In this document: piece after piece, positions 1 to 9,980 of the stretch | Numbering within the stretch: the stretch's first letter is position 1 | Layout of the letters: each line of letters begins with the position of its first letter | Translations under genes and position numbers: made by a program | Assembly (NCBI RefSeq): GCF_900108245.1 | Contig: NZ_FNUY01000002.1 | Location: forward strand, 558,001 to 622,000 | Length of the DNA: 64,000 bases | Origin: Allobosea lathyri | Lineage (GTDB): Bacteria; Pseudomonadota; Alphaproteobacteria; Rhizobiales; Beijerinckiaceae | Direction of reading: 5' to 3' | The notes under the pieces: model-generated | The model's database searches: none | What the model was told of the DNA's origin: nothing | The model's input: the letters and a program-made list of their open reading frames with translations, nothing else

Positions 1-1
1 C

Positions 2-91
2 TCGCGCACGATGACCGAGAAGATGTCGAAGAAGAAGTACGACCCCGTCGCGCGCAAGCACGTCGAGTTCAAGGAAACCAAGATCAAGTGA
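2..91 (+). CDS. rpmG: 50S ribosomal protein L33, C-terminal part
   Basis: The window opens inside this gene. The 29 visible residues, from SRTMTEKMSKKKYDP to the TGA, match the C-terminus of alphaproteobacterial L33, a small basic protein of the large ribosomal subunit. The family is about 55 residues long, so roughly half is present. The sequence lacks the CxxC zinc pairs of zinc-binding L33 forms, at least in the part seen. A strong hairpin plus T-tract follows 50 bases downstream. Confidence 0.93.
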   Translation, partial: SRTMTEKMSKKKYDPVARKHVEFKETKIK

Positions 92-143
92 TCTTGGTTA
101 CGCGTCGGGCATGACGATATCCGGCACGACAATATTCTGATTG

Positions 144-169
144 ACCGCTCGGATTTCCGGGCGGTTTTT
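144..169 (+). terminator. Rho-independent terminator after rpmG
   Basis: ACCGCTCGG (144-152) pairs with CCGGGCGGT (157-165) in a 9-bp stem with one T-G wobble and a 4-base loop, followed immediately by a run of T. This is the textbook form of an intrinsic terminator and lies on the same strand as rpmG. Confidence 0.85.
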
Positions 170-192
170 CGTTTGAGCCAGCGTGACGCCGG

Positions 193-268
193 CTAGAGCA
201 TCGGCCCGAAAAGTGGAATGCGGTTTTCGGGAAAAGCCGATGCAAAAACAAAGAGCTAGATGGTCTAG
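193..268 (-). repeat. Dispersed intergenic repeat, copy 1
   Basis: The core (gcatcggcttttcccgaaaa on the minus strand, then an imperfect mirror ending in a GATGCTCTAG edge) also occurs at 25234-25295 and 37081-37142. Each copy begins with a different short palindrome; here it is CTAGATGGTCTAG at 256-268. From memory this resembles the RIME-type intergenic repeats of Rhizobiales, but I could not check that. The TAG stop of the neighbouring minus-strand gene (265-267) lies inside the hairpin. Confidence 0.8.
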
Positions 269-591
269 TAGGCCGGCTTCGGCACGAACAGGCAATATGG
301 CCTTTGCGATGGGGCGATGACGGTGCCCGTCAGGGTTCCTCCGCTCCGGCAGATGTGAAAGCGTCCGTCTTTCGAAACCCGCGTCGCGCTTTCGGGCACG
401 AAATGACCATCATGGGTGAGGTATCCACCTGGGACGATGCGGGGCTCGGGCTCTCGGGCGTCGGCGTCCAGCCCCATGGGCCAGCAATCGCGGTCGCTGC
501 AGCAGTCGTAAGGGTACCAACTATGCGCGTAGACAAGCCCTCCGCCCCACGATGAGGTAGCGAGGCAGAGCGCCAATGCGATGATACGCAT
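265..591 (-). CDS. Small secreted cysteine-rich protein, unknown function
   Basis: A 108-residue product when started at the ATG that begins MRIIALALCL; a second ATG four codons upstream is possible. Residues 1-22 form a Sec signal peptide ending ...VYA before HSWYPYDCC. The mature part has cysteines at about 30, 31 and 36 and two more near the end (HIC, PYC), so disulfides in the periplasm are likely. I do not recognise the family; similar short exported proteins are common in Hyphomicrobiales. It is transcribed towards rpmG. Its stop codon falls within the repeat at 193-268, so the repeat may have reset the C-terminus. Confidence 0.7.
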   Translation of the reverse strand: MRIIALALCLATSSWGGGLVYAHSWYPYDCCSDRDCWPMGLDADAREPEPRIVPGGYLTHDGHFVPESATRVSKDGRFHICRSGGTLTGTVIAPSQRPYCLFVPKPAY

Positions 592-840
592 GGGTCGCTC
601 CAACGGTTGAGGATGTCAGGCCAGCATCTTCACAGTCGCAAACAATTATGGCTGCGAATCGTCATCAGCATATCATGGACCGCAGCTATCGGGCACAGCC
701 CATGCTGCACCGCAGCATAAGATCGCGACAGGGCCGCAATTCGCTTTCAAATTCCGGCCGGCTGCGACGATTATGTCACGCCGCGCGCCGCATGACGGTG
801 CAAGTATGGCTTTTGGCTCTTTTTGTGGGCTTGAGCCAGA

Positions 841-1116
841 ATGCGATGCTTGAAAGCCCCTCGCCGCCGCCTACTTGCATTCGACTCGACCGTCCCTCGC
901 ATCAGGAAGCGCGCCTTGGCCAGCGGCGACAAGAAGATCGAACAGCCGAACGGCCCACACGGGCTGCTGCGGAGCATGCTGAAGCTCATCGTGGAAATCG
1001 ATTCCTCGCGCTTCCTGCGGAATCGCGTCGGTGCGGCGCTATTGCTGATCGGCCTGCTCGCCGCCTTCGCGGGCATCGGCTACGGGCTGCCAGCGCTGCT
1101 GTCGCGCTACTTCTGA
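841..1116 (+). CDS. Short protein with C-terminal membrane helix, unknown
   Basis: 91 residues from ATG 841. The last 35 residues (FLRNRVGAALLLIGLLAAFAG...) form one clear transmembrane helix with a basic flank; the N-terminal half is basic and soluble. A TTG at 916 or the internal ATG before LKLIVEID could be the true start. No clear ribosome binding site decides between them. The overlapping longer frame starting at 648 has the composition of a shadow. No family recognised. Coding status is moderate and rests on the membrane-protein-like C-terminus. Confidence 0.45.
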   Translation: MRCLKAPRRRLLAFDSTVPRIRKRALASGDKKIEQPNGPHGLLRSMLKLIVEIDSSRFLRNRVGAALLLIGLLAAFAGIGYGLPALLSRYF

Positions 1117-1505
1117 GCGGGACAATCTGGACCGCGAAACGAGGGTGGCCGGCCAGCGACGGTTCTGAGGAGGCCAGAATGTCCGTCACCGACCGGCCGA
1201 GCCCTACGGTTTCCCAGGAGATGCGGCGGACCTGAGCACCCGAGGGGCGTTACGGAGCGGCTCGACGCCGCTGCGTTGAAACGACCCTACAGGCGGCCCG
1301 GGCCGAATCAATTGAATACGATCGATTCGCCAGCGTTCATCGGTCTTTAACCTTACCTGCTAAGCTTAAAGCTGAAGCTGAAATTGCGACGCGCGCCGAA
1401 ATTAGCGAATCGATGCAGGCAGTTGCGAGCCGGTCTTCAACTGGACCCGCGGGAGCCTTGTCCGTCGCGCGTTAACCAATGCCGGGCGACCCGGCATCGC
1501 AAGGT
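1117..1505. other. Intergenic region without a gene; inverted repeat
   Basis: 389 bases downstream of both flanking genes. ATCGATTCGC (1321-1330) and GCGAATCGAT (1405-1414) are perfect inverted repeats 74 bases apart. They enclose a more AT-rich stretch with a TAAGCTTAAAGCTGAAGCTGAA run. This could be a structured transcript end or a small RNA; nothing else supports either. Confidence 0.4.
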
Positions 1506-2882
1506 TCAGGCGGCGTTGGCCACGATGACGCGGTTGCGGCCGCTTGCCTTGGCGCGATAAACCGCATCGTCGGCACGCTTCATCATCTCGGCCGATGACA
1601 CATCCCCCGCACGACGGCTAGCCACGCCGATCGAGACCGTCACGGGGATCGCGTTGCTGTTGTTGTGAATGGCGAACGGCTCCATCTCGACGCGCTCGCG
1701 AATACGTTCGGCCACGGCATAGGCGGCATCGAGCGTCGTATCGGGCAGCACGACCACGACCTCTTCCCCGCCCATGCGGGCGACGAGATCGATGCCGCGC
1801 GTGCAGGCGCGCACCCTGTCGGCGAATTCCCGGAGTACCTCGTCGCCTGCGTCATGGCCCCAGCTGTCATTGACGACCTTGAAGTGGTCGACATCGAGGA
1901 CGAGCATCGCCAGCGAGCGCGCCCGCAATGCGGATTCGTCGAACATCACCGCCATGCGGCTGTCCATGAAGCGGCGGTTATGCAGACCAGTGAGCTGGTC
2001 CATCACCGCCATTTCCATCGAGGACTGCACGCTGTCGCGCAGCTTCTCGGTGAAGCGCTTGCGGCGCACCTGCGTGCGCACCCGGGCGAGGAGCTCGTTG
2101 CGATCGATCGGGCGGATCAGGAAGTCATGCGCGCCGATCTCGAGGCCGCGCAGGATGCGGGCGCGATCCTCCGTCTCGCCCATCATCAGAACCGAGATGT
2201 TGCGTGTCCGCTCCAGCGAGCGCAGCTGGCTGCAAAGGCGCAAGCCGTCATGTCCCTTGAGGTCGAGGCTGACCAGAACGCTGTCGAACTCACCCTCGAC
2301 CGCACGCACCAGCGCCTGATGCGGATCGGGTTCGACCTCGACGGAGTGGAAAGCCGAAAGCGCGCTCTGCAGCCGCTCGGTCACGCTTGGCCGATCCTCC
2401 ACCAGCAGGATGCGCCCGTTCAGGCCAGTTTCCAAAGCCGCGGCCGCCAGCGGGTCGGCGATCCCGAGCCGGCGCGAGGCGAGCGCGCGATTGCGCAACT
2501 CGTCGGTCATCGACTTCAGGCGGACCAGGCTGCGCACACGCGCGAACAAAGCGGTATCGTCGAGCGGCTTGGTCAGGAAATCGTCGGCGCCGGCATCCAG
2601 CCCCTGCAGCCGGTCGCTCGGCTGGTCCAGGGCCGTGACCATCACGACCGGAATGTGAGCGGTGGTCGCCTCGCTCTTCAGGCGCCGGCAGACCTCGAAG
2701 CCGTTCATGCCCGGCATCATCACGTCGAGCAGGACGATATCGGCCTCGCCACGTTCGCAGATGGCCAGGGCTTCAAGCCCGTTCAGCGCGGTGACGACGC
2801 CGAAATACTCCGCAGAGAGCTTCGCCTCGAGCAGCTTCACATTCGTGATGATGTCGTCGACGATCAGAACTCGGGCTGACAT
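1506..2882 (-). CDS. pleD: PleD-type diguanylate cyclase response regulator
   Basis: 458 residues arranged REC-REC-GGDEF as in Caulobacter PleD. The first receiver (about 1-120) has the acidic pocket (VDD, residues 8-10), phospho-acceptor Asp53 (LLDVMMPG) and the conserved Lys (TKP). The second receiver (about 155-275) is the adaptor. The cyclase domain has the active loop GGEEV at 371-375 and an allosteric RxxD site (RGID, 362-365) five residues before it, so cyclic-di-GMP product inhibition is expected. PleD dimerises on phosphorylation and makes cyclic-di-GMP, controlling polar differentiation and surface attachment. It follows divK by 18 bases in one operon. Confidence is high. Confidence 0.96.
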   Translation of the reverse strand: MSARVLIVDDIITNVKLLEAKLSAEYFGVVTALNGLEALAICERGEADIVLLDVMMPGMNGFEVCRRLKSEATTAHIPVVMVTALDQPSDRLQGLDAGADDFLTKPLDDTALFARVRSLVRLKSMTDELRNRALASRRLGIADPLAAAALETGLNGRILLVEDRPSVTERLQSALSAFHSVEVEPDPHQALVRAVEGEFDSVLVSLDLKGHDGLRLCSQLRSLERTRNISVLMMGETEDRARILRGLEIGAHDFLIRPIDRNELLARVRTQVRRKRFTEKLRDSVQSSMEMAVMDQLTGLHNRRFMDSRMAVMFDESALRARSLAMLVLDVDHFKVVNDSWGHDAGDEVLREFADRVRACTRGIDLVARMGGEEVVVVLPDTTLDAAYAVAERIRERVEMEPFAIHNNSNAIPVTVSIGVASRRAGDVSSAEMMKRADDAVYRAKASGRNRVIVANAA

Positions 2883-2900
2883 AGGCTTGCTTTCGAAGGC

Positions 2901-3272
2901 TCAGGCCGCGCCGGCATAGGCGCGCACAGTCTCCAGGAATTTGGCGACCGAGATCGGCTTGGAGAGATAGGCCTCGCAGCCGCCTTCGCGGATGCGCTCC
3001 TCGTCACCCTTCATCGCAAAGGCCGTGACGGCGATCACCGGGATCGATTTCAGGTCGTCATCCTCCTTGATCCATTTCGTGACCTCCAGCCCCGAAACCT
3101 CCGGCAGCTGGATATCCATCAGGATCAGGTCGGGATGATGGGTCCGCGCAAGCTCGATCGCCTCGATGCCATCGGCGGTCTTCAGCGTGGCGTAGCCATG
3201 GGCCTCGAGCAGATCATTGAAGAGCTTCATGTTGAGCTCGTTGTCTTCGACGATCAGAACCGTCTTCATCAT
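2901..3272 (-). CDS. divK: Single-domain response regulator DivK
   Basis: 123 residues starting [16 protein letters not shown]; an ATG three residues further upstream is less likely. It is a lone receiver domain with acidic residues in VED, phospho-Asp53 in LMDIQLPE, and the DivK-specific run [19 protein letters not shown]. DivK relays phosphorylation between DivJ/PleC kinases and the CckA-CtrA pathway, setting cell-cycle asymmetry; it has no output domain. GAAGGGCGG lies just before the start. It is co-directional with pleD (18-base gap), the standard alphaproteobacterial order, and divergent from the DUF3572-dinB pair. Confidence 0.96.
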   Translation of the reverse strand: MMKTVLIVEDNELNMKLFNDLLEAHGYATLKTADGIEAIELARTHHPDLILMDIQLPEVSGLEVTKWIKEDDDLKSIPVIAVTAFAMKGDEERIREGGCEAYLSKPISVAKFLETVRAYAGAA

Positions 3273-3412
3273 GCCGCCCTTCATTCGCGCCAAGGACGAG
3301 ACCCGGATCAATCCGGATTGTCCAAGCTGGCGGCCTCGTTCAATTTTTACGCTAACATGCGAGCAGTTGACGAAACGCAAACCCAATACCCGACTCCGGA
3401 GCCTGTCACGCC

Positions 3413-3703
3413 ATGGCGCAACGACTGACCCAACAGGACGCCGAGACCCTGGCGCTACGCGCATTGGCCTTCCTGGCAGCCGAACCGGAGCGGCTGGAGC
3501 CCTTTCTGGCCGCAACCGGGCTTGGACCGGCCACTCTGAGGGCTGCAGCGAGCGAACCCGGCTTTCTCGTCGCTGTCCTCGATCATATCTCAGGCAGCGA
3601 TTCGCTCCTGCTTGAGTTTGCCGGAAATTTAAGCCTGAATCCGGAAATCATCGCCGACGCCCGCAGATTGCTCGGCGGCACCGCGCCCGGCGACTTCACT
3701 TGA
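3413..3703 (+). CDS. DUF3572 family protein
   Basis: 96 residues, largely helical, starting [21 protein letters not shown]. It has the short alpha-helical pattern and conserved [10 protein letters not shown]...EPERLEPFL... segment that I associate with DUF3572, an alphaproteobacterial family of unknown role. Its TGA overlaps the TTG start of dinB (TTGA at 3700-3703), so the two are probably translationally coupled. It is divergent from divK. A role linked to DinB is suggested only by the coupling. Confidence 0.85.
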   Translation: MAQRLTQQDAETLALRALAFLAAEPERLEPFLAATGLGPATLRAAASEPGFLVAVLDHISGSDSLLLEFAGNLSLNPEIIADARRLLGGTAPGDFT

Positions 3704-5073
3704 GCGAGCCCGGCGGTTCGGCGGCCGGACGTTTCCTGTGCCGCGATTGCCTCATCGACCACGAGGGCGGTGGCCCTGCGCCGCGCCGTTGCACCGCCTG
3801 CGGCTCGCCGCGACTGCTTCAGCATGCCGAGCGCGATAGCCTGAGCCTCGCCCATATCGATTGCGACGCCTTCTATGCGGCGGTCGAGAAGCGCGACGAC
3901 CCATCCCTGATCGACAAGCCGGTGATCATCGGCGGCGGCAAGCGCGGCGTGGTTTCGACGGCCTGCTACATTGCCCGGACCTATGGCGTGCGCTCGGCCA
4001 TGCCGATGTTCAAGGCTCTGAAGGCCTGCCCGGAGGCTGTCGTCGTCAAGCCGAACATGGCGAAATACGTCACTGTGGGCCGGCAGGTGCGCGCGCTGAT
4101 GCAGGAGCTCACACCGCTGGTCGAGCCGATCTCGATCGACGAGGCGTTCCTCGATCTCGCGGGGACGCAGCGGCTGCACCATGCCAGCCCGGCGCTGACG
4201 CTGGCGCGCTTTGCCAAACGCATCGAGACCGAGATCGGGATCACCGTCTCGATCGGCCTGTCCTATGCCAAGTTCCTGGCCAAGGTCGCCTCGGACATGG
4301 ACAAGCCGCGTGGTTTCTCGATCATCGGCCGGGCCGAGGCCGTCGCCTTCCTGGCCAACAAGCCGGTCGGCCTCATTCCGGGCATCGGGCAGGCAAGCGC
4401 GGCGAAGCTCGCCGAGGCGGGCTTCCGGCTGATCGGCGATCTGCGCGAGGCCCCGGTCGAGAAGCTTTTCCGGCTTGCCGGCAAGGACGGACCGCGCCTC
4501 AAGAACCTCGCCAACGGCATCGACGCGCGGAAGGTCTCGCCTGAACGAGAGACCAAGAGCGTCTCCAGCGAAACCACGCTGGATATCGACCTCTCGCTGT
4601 TCGAGGAGCTTGAACCCGTGCTCTGGCGGCTTTGCGAGAAAACCTCGAAAAGACTGAAGGCACAGGAGCTTGCGGGCCGAACCATCACCCTGAAACTGAA
4701 GACCGCCGAGTTCCACTCGATCACGCGGGCGAGCCGCCTGCCGGAACCAACTCAGCTCGCCGCGCGCCTGTTCGTGGCGGGGCGCGACCTGCTCCGGCGC
4801 GAGTGCACCGGCCAGCGCTACCGCCTGATCGGCATCGGCGCGAGCGACTTCAGCAGCCCGGAAGAGGCTGACCATGGCGATCTCGCCGATGTCGCGACGC
4901 CAAAGCTCAAGGCCATGGAAGGCGCGCTCGATTCCCTGCGCGCGCGCTTCGGCGATGAAGCGATCGGCAAGGGCTTGAGCCTGCGCCTGCCGCAGCGACG
5001 CCCTGCGAGTGGTCCTGCGTCGGCCGATCCTACTTCGCGCAAGCCTGCTGCGGCAGAAGATCCAGACGTGTGA
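3700..5073 (+). CDS. dinB: DNA polymerase IV with N-terminal zinc ribbon
   Basis: 457 residues, a Y-family translesion polymerase. The catalytic carboxylates are visible in HIDCDAFYA (Asp54) and SIDEAFLDL (Asp147, Glu148), followed by thumb and little-finger regions. Unlike the roughly 350-residue E. coli enzyme it has an extra N-terminus with two CxxC pairs (Cys14/17, Cys31/34), a probable zinc ribbon, and a C-terminal tail rich in Pro, Ala and Ser. The start is the TTG overlapping the stop of the preceding gene; no better start precedes the zinc ribbon. The 3' end overlaps eipB by 44 bases on the opposite strand. Confidence 0.95.
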   Translation: MSEPGGSAAGRFLCRDCLIDHEGGGPAPRRCTACGSPRLLQHAERDSLSLAHIDCDAFYAAVEKRDDPSLIDKPVIIGGGKRGVVSTACYIARTYGVRSAMPMFKALKACPEAVVVKPNMAKYVTVGRQVRALMQELTPLVEPISIDEAFLDLAGTQRLHHASPALTLARFAKRIETEIGITVSIGLSYAKFLAKVASDMDKPRGFSIIGRAEAVAFLANKPVGLIPGIGQASAAKLAEAGFRLIGDLREAPVEKLFRLAGKDGPRLKNLANGIDARKVSPERETKSVSSETTLDIDLSLFEELEPVLWRLCEKTSKRLKAQELAGRTITLKLKTAEFHSITRASRLPEPTQLAARLFVAGRDLLRRECTGQRYRLIGIGASDFSSPEEADHGDLADVATPKLKAMEGALDSLRARFGDEAIGKGLSLRLPQRRPASGPASADPTSRKPAAAEDPDV

Positions 5074-5890
5074 GCGTGCCGCGCAGCGCGAAGCTGCCAT
5101 AGTCCAGCCGGATCGCGCCGGTGATGCCGTTCTCGTAGAGTTCGAACGCGATGGTGTAGGCCGGCGTCGTCTCGCCGGAGCCGACCTTGAAATAGGAAAT
5201 CGTCACCGGCCAGCGCGCCATGGCCTCGAATTCCGGCTTTTGCAGCGGCTCCTCCGACGGCTTGGCCTCGATGCGCTTCCCGATCACGGAGAGCGTGTCG
5301 TAGACCTCCTTGCCGCTGTTGGCGCCATCATAGAGCCGGACGTTCAGAGTGGTCTGGCCGGCGCGCGCCGCCTGGATCACCGCTTTCATCTGGGCATTGG
5401 GGAAGAGAGCGTCCGCCGCCTCGCGATGTGTCTCCGCCTTGGGCGCGCGCAGCTTGACCTCATAGCCGTCAGTGGATTTCTCCGCCGATCCGTCGACGGT
5501 CTCGGGCGGCGAGCCGCTGGCCGAGCTTTCGGTCTTGAAGCGGTAGCTGGCGCCGTCGCCGGCCTCGAAGCTCGTCGTGCGCGCGTCGATGGTGCGCGGA
5601 CCACCCTCGCCGCTGCTCAACTGCGTCACCTGCCTGAACGACAGTGCGTAGCCCTCGCAGGCATCGCCCGTGAAATCGAAGGCGATGCGCCCGCGCGCCG
5701 CCTCGACATTCTTGGCAGGCTTGCCGTTATCCAGCACGAGGTCATAGACGGCGCGATGCGGCGCAAGCACCACCCGCCCCATGGTCGGTGCGCTTTGGGA
5801 CGCGGCCCCTTGCGCCCATGCACCGGTCCCGGCCGCCAGCAACACCGTCGCGCCGAGAAGCCCCGCGAGGCCCAAACCATCTTTGCTCAT
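5030..5890 (-). CDS. eipB: Cell envelope integrity protein EipB (DUF1849)
   Basis: 286 residues with a Sec signal peptide of about 26 residues (...GTGAWAQ). The mature protein has the DUF1849 pattern: APHRAVYDL near the start, [10 protein letters not shown], and a C-terminus ending in LPQQACAK. In Brucella EipB, a periplasmic beta-spiral protein needed for envelope integrity, two conserved cysteines form a disulfide. The matching pair here would be Cys78 and Cys284. It converges on dinB with a 44-base overlap. The name rests on family recognition. Confidence 0.88.
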   Translation of the reverse strand: MSKDGLGLAGLLGATVLLAAGTGAWAQGAASQSAPTMGRVVLAPHRAVYDLVLDNGKPAKNVEAARGRIAFDFTGDACEGYALSFRQVTQLSSGEGGPRTIDARTTSFEAGDGASYRFKTESSASGSPPETVDGSAEKSTDGYEVKLRAPKAETHREAADALFPNAQMKAVIQAARAGQTTLNVRLYDGANSGKEVYDTLSVIGKRIEAKPSEEPLQKPEFEAMARWPVTISYFKVGSGETTPAYTIAFELYENGITGAIRLDYGSFALRGTLTRLDLLPQQACAK

Positions 5891-6037
5891 GACGTCTGCG
5901 TTCCGCTTTCAACTTGATTGAATCTAGGTGCATTGCGGCAATGGCGCAAACAAGGCGCGATGCCACCAATCTATGCGACTGCCGGCCCTGCCGGGAGGGC
6001 ATGACGCCCGCGCTTGCGGCTTGTCCGGGCATCGGCC

Positions 6038-6078
6038 ATGAAAGGCAGGCCATAAAAGACAGGCCGTGAAAGACCTGC
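6038..6078 (+). repeat. Three 14-bp tandem direct repeats
   Basis: ATGAAAGGCAGGCC, ATAAAAGACAGGCC and GTGAAAGACCTGC follow one another without gaps, 40 bases before the ridA start. The units differ by a few bases. They could be an operator array or a replication-slippage product; no function is evident. Confidence 0.7.
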
Positions 6079-6117
6079 TTTGCTGAAGACACCTGCCTTT
6101 GCTGTGGAGTCCGCCCG

Positions 6118-6591
6118 ATGAACGCCGTTGAAGCCAACCTCGCCAAACTCGGCATCACGCTGCCCACCCCGGCCGCGCCGATCGCGAATTATGTGCCCTA
6201 TGTCATCACCGGCAACCTGCTGATCATTTCGGGGCAGATCTGCTTCGGGCCCGACGGCAAGCTGGCCGATGCCCATAAGGGCAAGCTCGGGGCCGAAATC
6301 TTCAATGAAGCCGGCCTGGAAGCGGCGCGTCTCTGCGCCATCAACGTGCTGGCGCAGGCCAAGGCGGCGCTGGGCGGCGATCTCGGCCGCATCACGCGCT
6401 GCGTCCGTCTCGGCGGATTCATCAATGCCACGCCGCATTTCGCCGCGCTGCCGGCGATCATGAACGGGGCCTCCGACCTGATGGTCGAAGTCCTCGGCGA
6501 CAGGGGCCGCCATGCCCGCTCGACCGTAGGCGTCGCCGAATTGCCGGCCGATGCCGCTGTCGAGGTCGAGGCCATGTTCGAGATCGCGTGA
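6118..6591 (+). CDS. RidA family protein (YjgF/chorismate-mutase-like fold)
   Basis: 157 residues starting MNAVEANLAKLGI. It belongs to the longer RidA subgroup with the NYVPYVITGNLLIISGQIC, CAINVLAQAKAALGG and RHARSTVGVAELP blocks. The Arg of HARSTVGV corresponds to the carboxylate-binding Arg of imine/enamine deaminases. Such trimers hydrolyse reactive 2-aminoacrylate-type imines or have diverged roles. Its stop overlaps the following phosphodiesterase start (TGATG), implying an operon through 9.4 kb. The real substrate is not known. Confidence 0.88.
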   Translation: MNAVEANLAKLGITLPTPAAPIANYVPYVITGNLLIISGQICFGPDGKLADAHKGKLGAEIFNEAGLEAARLCAINVLAQAKAALGGDLGRITRCVRLGGFINATPHFAALPAIMNGASDLMVEVLGDRGRHARSTVGVAELPADAAVEVEAMFEIA

Positions 6592-7366
6592 TGCGGGACA
6601 GCGTCATGAACGAGCGCGCCCGCCCCGGCCTCGACTGGCTGGTGGCCCGGCCCATCGCCCATCGCGGCCTGCACGACCTCGCCGCTGGGGTGATCGAGAA
6701 CAGCATCTCGGCCGCCGAGGCCGCGATCGCGGGCCGCTTCGGCATCGAATGCGACGTCCAGCTCAGCGCCGACGGTCAGGCGATGGTGTTTCACGATTTC
6801 GTGCTCGACCGGCTGACGGGAGCGACCGGATCCGTGGCCGCGCAGAAGGCGGATGCGCTGGCGGCGATCACGTTGAAGGGCAGCGAAGATCGTATCCCGA
6901 CCTTGAGCGCTTTCCTCGACCGCATTGCCGGCCGGGTTCCGCTCATCATCGAGATCAAGAGCCGCTTCAATGGCGACCTCGCCCTGACCCGCCGCGCCGC
7001 CGAGATCGTCGCGGGCTATGCCGGGCAGCCGATCGTGTTCAAATCATTCGATCCGGAGGTCGTCACGGCGCTGCGTGAGATTGCACCTGCGATCCCGCGC
7101 GGCATCGTCGCGATGAACGAATATGCCTATGGCGACTATGACCGCCTCGACAAGGCCCGCAAGCACGCGCTCGCGAACCTGCTGCATTTCAACGAAAGCA
7201 GGCCTGACTTCCTGTCCTGGAAGGTCACGGATCTGGAGAGCGCCGCGCCCTATCTCTGCCGCAACGCACTCGGCATGCCCTTGATGAGCTGGACCGTGCG
7301 CACGCCGGAAGAGCGCGAACAGGCGGCCCGCCATGCCGACCAGATGGTTTTCGAGGGTTTCCACCC

Positions 7367-7370
<4 letters not shown>
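6591..7370 (+). CDS. Glycerophosphodiester phosphodiesterase family protein
   Basis: 259 residues from ATG 6591, which overlaps the preceding stop; an in-frame GTG at 6588 is the alternative. A GDPD TIM barrel is shown by PIAHRGLHD, then EN, ECDVQLSADGQAMVFHDFVLDRLTG, EIKSRF and KSFDP, giving the catalytic His pair (HRG and HD) and metal-binding Glu/Asp. There is no signal peptide, so it is cytoplasmic and would release glycerol-3-phosphate from glycerophosphodiesters. The TTG of the next gene overlaps its stop. Confidence 0.9.
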
Positions 7371-8606
<1,236 letters not shown>

Positions 8607-8614
<8 letters not shown>

Positions 8615-9425
8615 GCTGGGGGATGGGTTGGAACAGCGTCGGAGCTCGACGGAGTTCTGCGACGATGCGCAACTCGGTTATCAGCGCAGCCGCACCGACT
8701 TTGCAGCCGGTGCTCCGCTGACCCTCGACGAGAGCTATCGTCTGGCGCATCTGCCGCTGGTCGCGGCCGGACATCCCGGCGTGATCGCGCGACAGGACGG
8801 GCGCTTCTACGAAATGGGCCGCCATCCCCGCATCTTCTCGCTGGTCCTGCCGGTTGATGATTCAGCGCTACGAGCGTCGGCTGCCTTCGCGAGCCTGGAA
8901 GGCGAACTGAAGGCCGCGCCTTTCGCGCACAAGATCGCCTGGGAGCTGCTGCCAAGGCGCAGCGACCGGCTGCATGCGACGATCTGCGGTTCGCTGGCGA
9001 CCGGCCAGCCACCGAACGTCGATCCCAAATGGCTGGATGCGCTGTCGCAGATCGGGCCGTTTCGCGTCGAATTGCGCGGCCTGTTTTCCGGCAACGTCAA
9101 TCGCGGCCGGCTCTATCTGAAGGTCTATCCGGAGAGCCGGCACGGCGAGAACCCGATCAAGGCGATGCAGGCCGCGCTGGGCCGGCCGCAAACCGACCTC
9201 TATCTCGTCGGCCTCTACAATCTCACCGATGATCTCGACGCGGCGGAGACGCAGGCGCTCGCGGCACTGATCGCGCGCTGGTGGGATGTCTCGCTGCTGC
9301 GCCTGGAGGCGACGCATCTCTGGCTGCTGGGCGCCTGCGACGACCTCGTACTGGACGCGACCGTCTCCGGGACGTTGCCGCTTGGTGCGGAGGCGCACAG
9401 CCGGGCGCCTGCCTTACACCCTTGA
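8607..9425 (+). CDS. Conserved-looking protein of unknown function
   Basis: 272 residues from ATG 8607, inside the 3' end of the acyltransferase gene with GGAGGTG nearby; the frame is also open further upstream but has no better start. No family recognised. There is one HATI motif (RLHATICGSL, about residue 118) and later ATHLWLLG, faintly like the paired H-x-T motifs of 2H phosphoesterases, but the second lacks the Thr/Ser. Good codon pattern and overlap with its neighbour support a real gene. Confidence 0.75.
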
Positions 9426-9489
9426 CGCGGGCCGCCCGCGCGCGACAGGCTGGCTGATCCTCGCCCCTCCCCAATGCTTGAGACCCAGC

Positions 9490-9918
9490 ATGACCGCCTA
9501 TGACACCAACAACGTCTTCGCCAAGATTCTGCGTGGCGAGTTGCCGTCCCACACCGTCTATGAAGACGCCGAGACGCTGGCGATCATGGACATCATGCCT
9601 CGCGCCGACGGGCATGTGCTCGTCGTCCCGAAAGCGACCTGCCGCAATGTGCTGGATGCCCCGCCTGAGGCGCTGAAAGCCGTGGCATTGACCACGCAGA
9701 AGCTCGCGCGGGCCGTGAAGGCCGCTTTCGCCGCCGACGGCGTGACCATCCAGCAGTTCAACGAGGCCGCCGGCGGGCAGGTCGTGTTTCACATGCATGT
9801 CCATGTCATGCCGCGCCATGACGGCGTTGCGCTGCGGCCCCATACCAGCGCCATGGAGAAGAACGAAATCCTCGCCGCCAGGGCTGAAGAAATCCGGGAC
9901 GCGCTGAAAAATCTCTGA
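9490..9918 (+). CDS. HIT family nucleotide-binding protein
   Basis: 142 residues starting MTAYDTNNVFAKILRGELP. The histidine triad is HMHVHVMPR near residue 98, with the upstream GHVLVVPK strand, which places it in the Hint/HIT hydrolase superfamily (purine nucleoside phosphoramidase or dinucleoside polyphosphate hydrolase type). It is cytoplasmic. The exact substrate cannot be told from sequence. It is followed after only 4 bases by an ECF41-type promoter. Confidence 0.93.
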   Translation: MTAYDTNNVFAKILRGELPSHTVYEDAETLAIMDIMPRADGHVLVVPKATCRNVLDAPPEALKAVALTTQKLARAVKAAFAADGVTIQQFNEAAGGQVVFHMHVHVMPRHDGVALRPHTSAMEKNEILAARAEEIRDALKNL

Positions 9919-9922
9919 GCGA

Positions 9923-9949
9923 TGTCACAACGGCCTGGGCTGCCTCGTC
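9923..9949 (+). promoter_or_regulatory. ECF41-type sigma factor promoter
   Basis: TGTCACA at 9923-9929, a spacer of exactly 16 bases, then CGTC at 9946-9949. This is the -35/-10 pair I recall for ECF41 (SigJ-type) sigma factors. It sits 31 bases before the ATG of the first CMD gene, and an ECF41 gene closes the same three-gene unit, so an autoregulated module is very likely. Confidence 0.85.
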
Positions 9950-9980
9950 TTGTTTCCATCAGACATGGATGGAGACGATC

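Noticed and set aside
648..1235. 195-codon frame overlapping the small membrane protein
   Set aside because: Arg/Pro/Ala-rich with no start signal; the other frame has a clean transmembrane helix.
1340..1480. CtrA-like TTAA...TTAA sites near divK-pleD
   Set aside because: TTAAC elements are present but none has the 7-base spacing of the CtrA consensus, and they lie downstream of the genes.
1665..2879. 404-codon open frame antisense to pleD
   Set aside because: Composition is Arg/His/Gln-rich without family features; pleD on the other strand has full catalytic motifs. Long antisense frames are expected at this G+C content.
3583..5100. 505-codon frame antisense to dinB
   Set aside because: Shadow of dinB; low-complexity Arg/Ala/Asp sequence with no start signal.
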